Shown here piece by piece: positions 62,501-64,000 of a stretch of DNA of 64,000 nt. A model generated the notes under the pieces. The model saw only the letters and a list, made by a program, of their open reading frames with translations, was not told the origin of the DNA and ran no database searches. The DNA comes from Fidelibacterota bacterium (GTDB lineage: Bacteria > Fidelibacterota > UBA8477 > JABMPR01), in the NCBI GenBank assembly GCA_016784025.1, contig JADHVL010000011.1:62001-126000 (forward strand), read 5' to 3'. Positions within the stretch are counted from its first letter, which is position 1. Each line of letters begins with the position of its first letter. The position numbers and the translations under genes were made by a program.

Positions 62501-63607
62501 CTATTCAAAAATGCGTTTTGCAAAAACGAATCTTCGTCCCAGACTTTCGGAATAGTCTCCATCTTCAGGATTCAGACTCTGAATCTGCACGCCCTTGCCC
62601 AGACTATGAATGACCTTGTCATTACCCATATAGATGGCAGTATGGGTGATCATGCGACGACTACCGGCAAAAAATAGGATGTCCCCGGGAAGCATGGCTT
62701 CTGTCCAGCCCGGATATCCAATCATGCGACCCACATTGGCTATTTCATCAGAATCTCTTGGCAAATTGATATTATTCAAGGCGTAACTCTGCATGACAAA
62801 CCCTGAACAGTCCACGCCATCTGAGGATCGTCCTCCCCACACATAGGGGAGACCCAGATATTGATGAGCTGATGTGACAATCTCCTGACGAAGCGGATTG
62901 GTTGTTGGATCAATAATTTTGTAGTGCTCCTGTGAAATTGGTATTTCCTCACCGTCAGCCATAAGCAGTTTATCATTCTCGAGATAGGGTAATCGAGTAC
63001 CCATCATGATGACCATTCCATTGTCCAGCGTGTCATTTCTGAAAAAGACAGCCTGTTTGCCAATATGATAGCGATTCCAGTCCTGGAGATTGACACGACG
63101 CAAGGCATCTTTTGGAATGTATCCTAGATAACCAATGGCAGATTGAACCTGTAGAAACTCACCTCTTTCACGGATAAGTCGCACCGGTTCACCATACAGC
63201 ATTTCAGTACCTTCCTGTTTATGATCAACAGGATTATAGCGGCCCATAATATATGGTTCAGTGATAATCCCATAGGCCAGATCCTCTGGGAATATTTCGG
63301 GGAGATAGTGGACATTATCAATCAGCTCAAAATCATAACCTGCTTTTTTCAACTTACGAGCAATCCCACGGACGGGTATGGAATAAAAGGCTTCCCCAGT
63401 GAGAATTATGGTTTGTCCCTCTATTTCAGCCTGGACGTCCTGATACCAGATTCGCTGATCCAGATAGAAGTCCGTATTGGTCTTCTCGATGAGGGCATGA
63501 ATCTTGGCGTGTTTATTATTGGAGGGGAGATAAATACAACTGTTCAGTGTGAGTATCCCGACCATGAGTATCAGGATAAAATACGTCCGTATTGAAGTGG
63601 TGCCCAT
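62501..63607 (-). CDS. NlpC/P60 lipoprotein peptidase with SH3-like domains
   Basis: About 368 residues from the ATG at 63607 (AGGGGAAT upstream). Lipobox TLNSC, so lipid-anchored. SH3-like beta segments follow (about 100-240; GEPVRLIRERGEFLQVQS, IGYLGYIPKDALR). The C-terminal NlpC/P60 domain has YLGLPYVWGGRSSDGVDCSGFV with Cys267, DILFFAGSRRMITHTAIYMG (His) and VIHSLGKGV (third position His). Cleaves gamma-D-Glu-DAP bonds in peptidoglycan stems (family). Fits the murein-recycling theme; the EEP gene follows at 7 bp. Confidence 0.93.
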   Translation of the reverse strand: MGTTSIRTYFILILMVGILTLNSCIYLPSNNKHAKIHALIEKTNTDFYLDQRIWYQDVQAEIEGQTIILTGEAFYSIPVRGIARKLKKAGYDFELIDNVHYLPEIFPEDLAYGIITEPYIMGRYNPVDHKQEGTEMLYGEPVRLIRERGEFLQVQSAIGYLGYIPKDALRRVNLQDWNRYHIGKQAVFFRNDTLDNGMVIMMGTRLPYLENDKLLMADGEEIPISQEHYKIIDPTTNPLRQEIVTSAHQYLGLPYVWGGRSSDGVDCSGFVMQSYALNNINLPRDSDEIANVGRMIGYPGWTEAMLPGDILFFAGSRRMITHTAIYMGNDKVIHSLGKGVQIQSLNPEDGDYSESLGRRFVFAKRIFE

Positions 63608-63788
63608 GTCAATTCCCCTTATCTGGCTGACTGTCAATTAAGCGGTGAAAGTAATTTTATATAGGGGCGCTCTGCAACCTTTCATCTGCTCATTAACAGG
63701 TAAAATGAGACTGATTTATTGATGTGAAGAAATTTTAAGGCTGGATATTTGCTTCGCGTGAGATACGTTATGCTAAAGGAAGTTAATC

Positions 63789-64000
63789 ATGCATTATGAC
63801 AAAGCTTATCTCATCAGTCTGGAACGCAGTCCTATCAGACGGAAAAATTTCTATCGCTATGCCAAAAAGGCCGGCCTGGAGGTAGAATGGTTCCCTGCAC
63901 TTTATGGTCTGGATGTAAATACTGATGATTACCAAAAGCGCGGTTATTTGAGTGAGGACTTCAAATTGAGACTTGCAGGAAGTCTGGGGACCCTTTTAAG
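63789..64000 (+). CDS. Glycosyltransferase family 25-like, 3' end cut by window edge
   Basis: Seventy codons are visible with no stop to the window edge. Start ATG at 63789 after AAGGAAG. The beginning, MHYDKAYLISLERSPIRRKN, then GLEVEWFPALYGLDV, is the typical start of GT25 (LPS beta-galactosyltransferase) proteins (YxIxLxxxxxRR and AxxGxD). Probably LPS or capsule modification; consistent with lptG. Confidence 0.75.
   Translation, partial: MHYDKAYLISLERSPIRRKNFYRYAKKAGLEVEWFPALYGLDVNTDDYQKRGYLSEDFKLRLAGSLGTLL

Overview
The window looks like a chromosomal stretch of a diderm (outer-membrane) bacterium of the Fibrobacterota-Chlorobiota-Bacteroidota (FCB) group. Evidence seen: an lptG-type LPS permease, many lipoproteins with clear lipoboxes, a DUF4835/PorD-like protein of the type IX secretion family, DUF5723-like and DUF5020-like outer-membrane barrels, and a DUF4159/DUF4175 envelope operon. 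A Marinimicrobia (Neomarinimicrobiota)-like lineage is my best guess, but the sequence does not prove it. Base composition is moderate (mid-40s % GC by eye), TTG and GTG starts are used, and several promoters look like sigma70 (TTGACA / TATAAT-like). Gene content is mostly housekeeping and cell envelope; there is no rRNA, no CRISPR array and no prophage.

Layout. 1-5.5 kb: the end of ahcY, then a giant Asp-rich surface lipoprotein coupled to an outer-membrane barrel. 5.5-9.7 kb: lptG and a CNNM transporter on the minus strand, a carboxymuconolactone-decarboxylase-like protein, and murQ. 9.7-10.3 kb: a GxxExxY gene bracketed by inverted ACCACAGAG-like ends and a 10-copy 9-bp tandem repeat. 10.3-14.4 kb: sugar phosphomutase, type 2 IPP isomerase, prenyl diphosphate synthase, bifunctional nuclease. 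14.4-22.7 kb: mixed genes (CcmH-like, PfkB kinase, secreted lipase, DJ-1, lipoproteins, DUF3667, manA). 22.7-31.3 kb: unknown gene, a monoacylglycerol lipase-glpK-YwaF operon, and carA-carB. 31.5-32.7 kb: GNAT, YgbA-like protein, tRNA-Thr(CGU). 32.8-40.5 kb: a tightly overlapping five-gene envelope operon (DUF456, DUF4159, DUF4175, TPR, GATase-like). 40.7-48.3 kb: a bacterial homologue of eukaryotic RMDN proteins, LD-carboxypeptidase, a DUF5020 barrel, a deaminase-like protein with lost metal ligands, chorismate mutase, mdh, lipoprotein amidohydrolase. 48.3-55.9 kb: YjbQ, DUF1460-like, GNAT, PorD-like, TPR histidine kinase, murein peptide amidase, glutamate-racemase-like protein, and a VNG-repeat beta-helix lipoprotein.

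56.0-57.8 kb is the accessory spot: a GIY-YIG nuclease gene between inverted copies of a REP-like palindrome, followed at once by a complete IS110-family element with DEDD transposase, subterminal inverted repeats and about 130 nt of structured 5' noncoding sequence where a bridge RNA is expected. 57.9-64 kb: a class IV aminotransferase-methyltransferase-unknown-tgt-coiled-coil operon, an EEP hydrolase with an NlpC/P60 lipoprotein, and the start of a GT25-type glycosyltransferase running off the edge.

Themes: peptidoglycan recycling (murQ, LD-carboxypeptidase, mpaA, murI-like, NlpC/P60, DUF1460-like) is spread over the window; glycerolipid salvage is an operon; and two unrelated small nucleases are each packaged inside inverted repeats, which I consider the most interesting pattern together with the IS110 noncoding RNA candidate.
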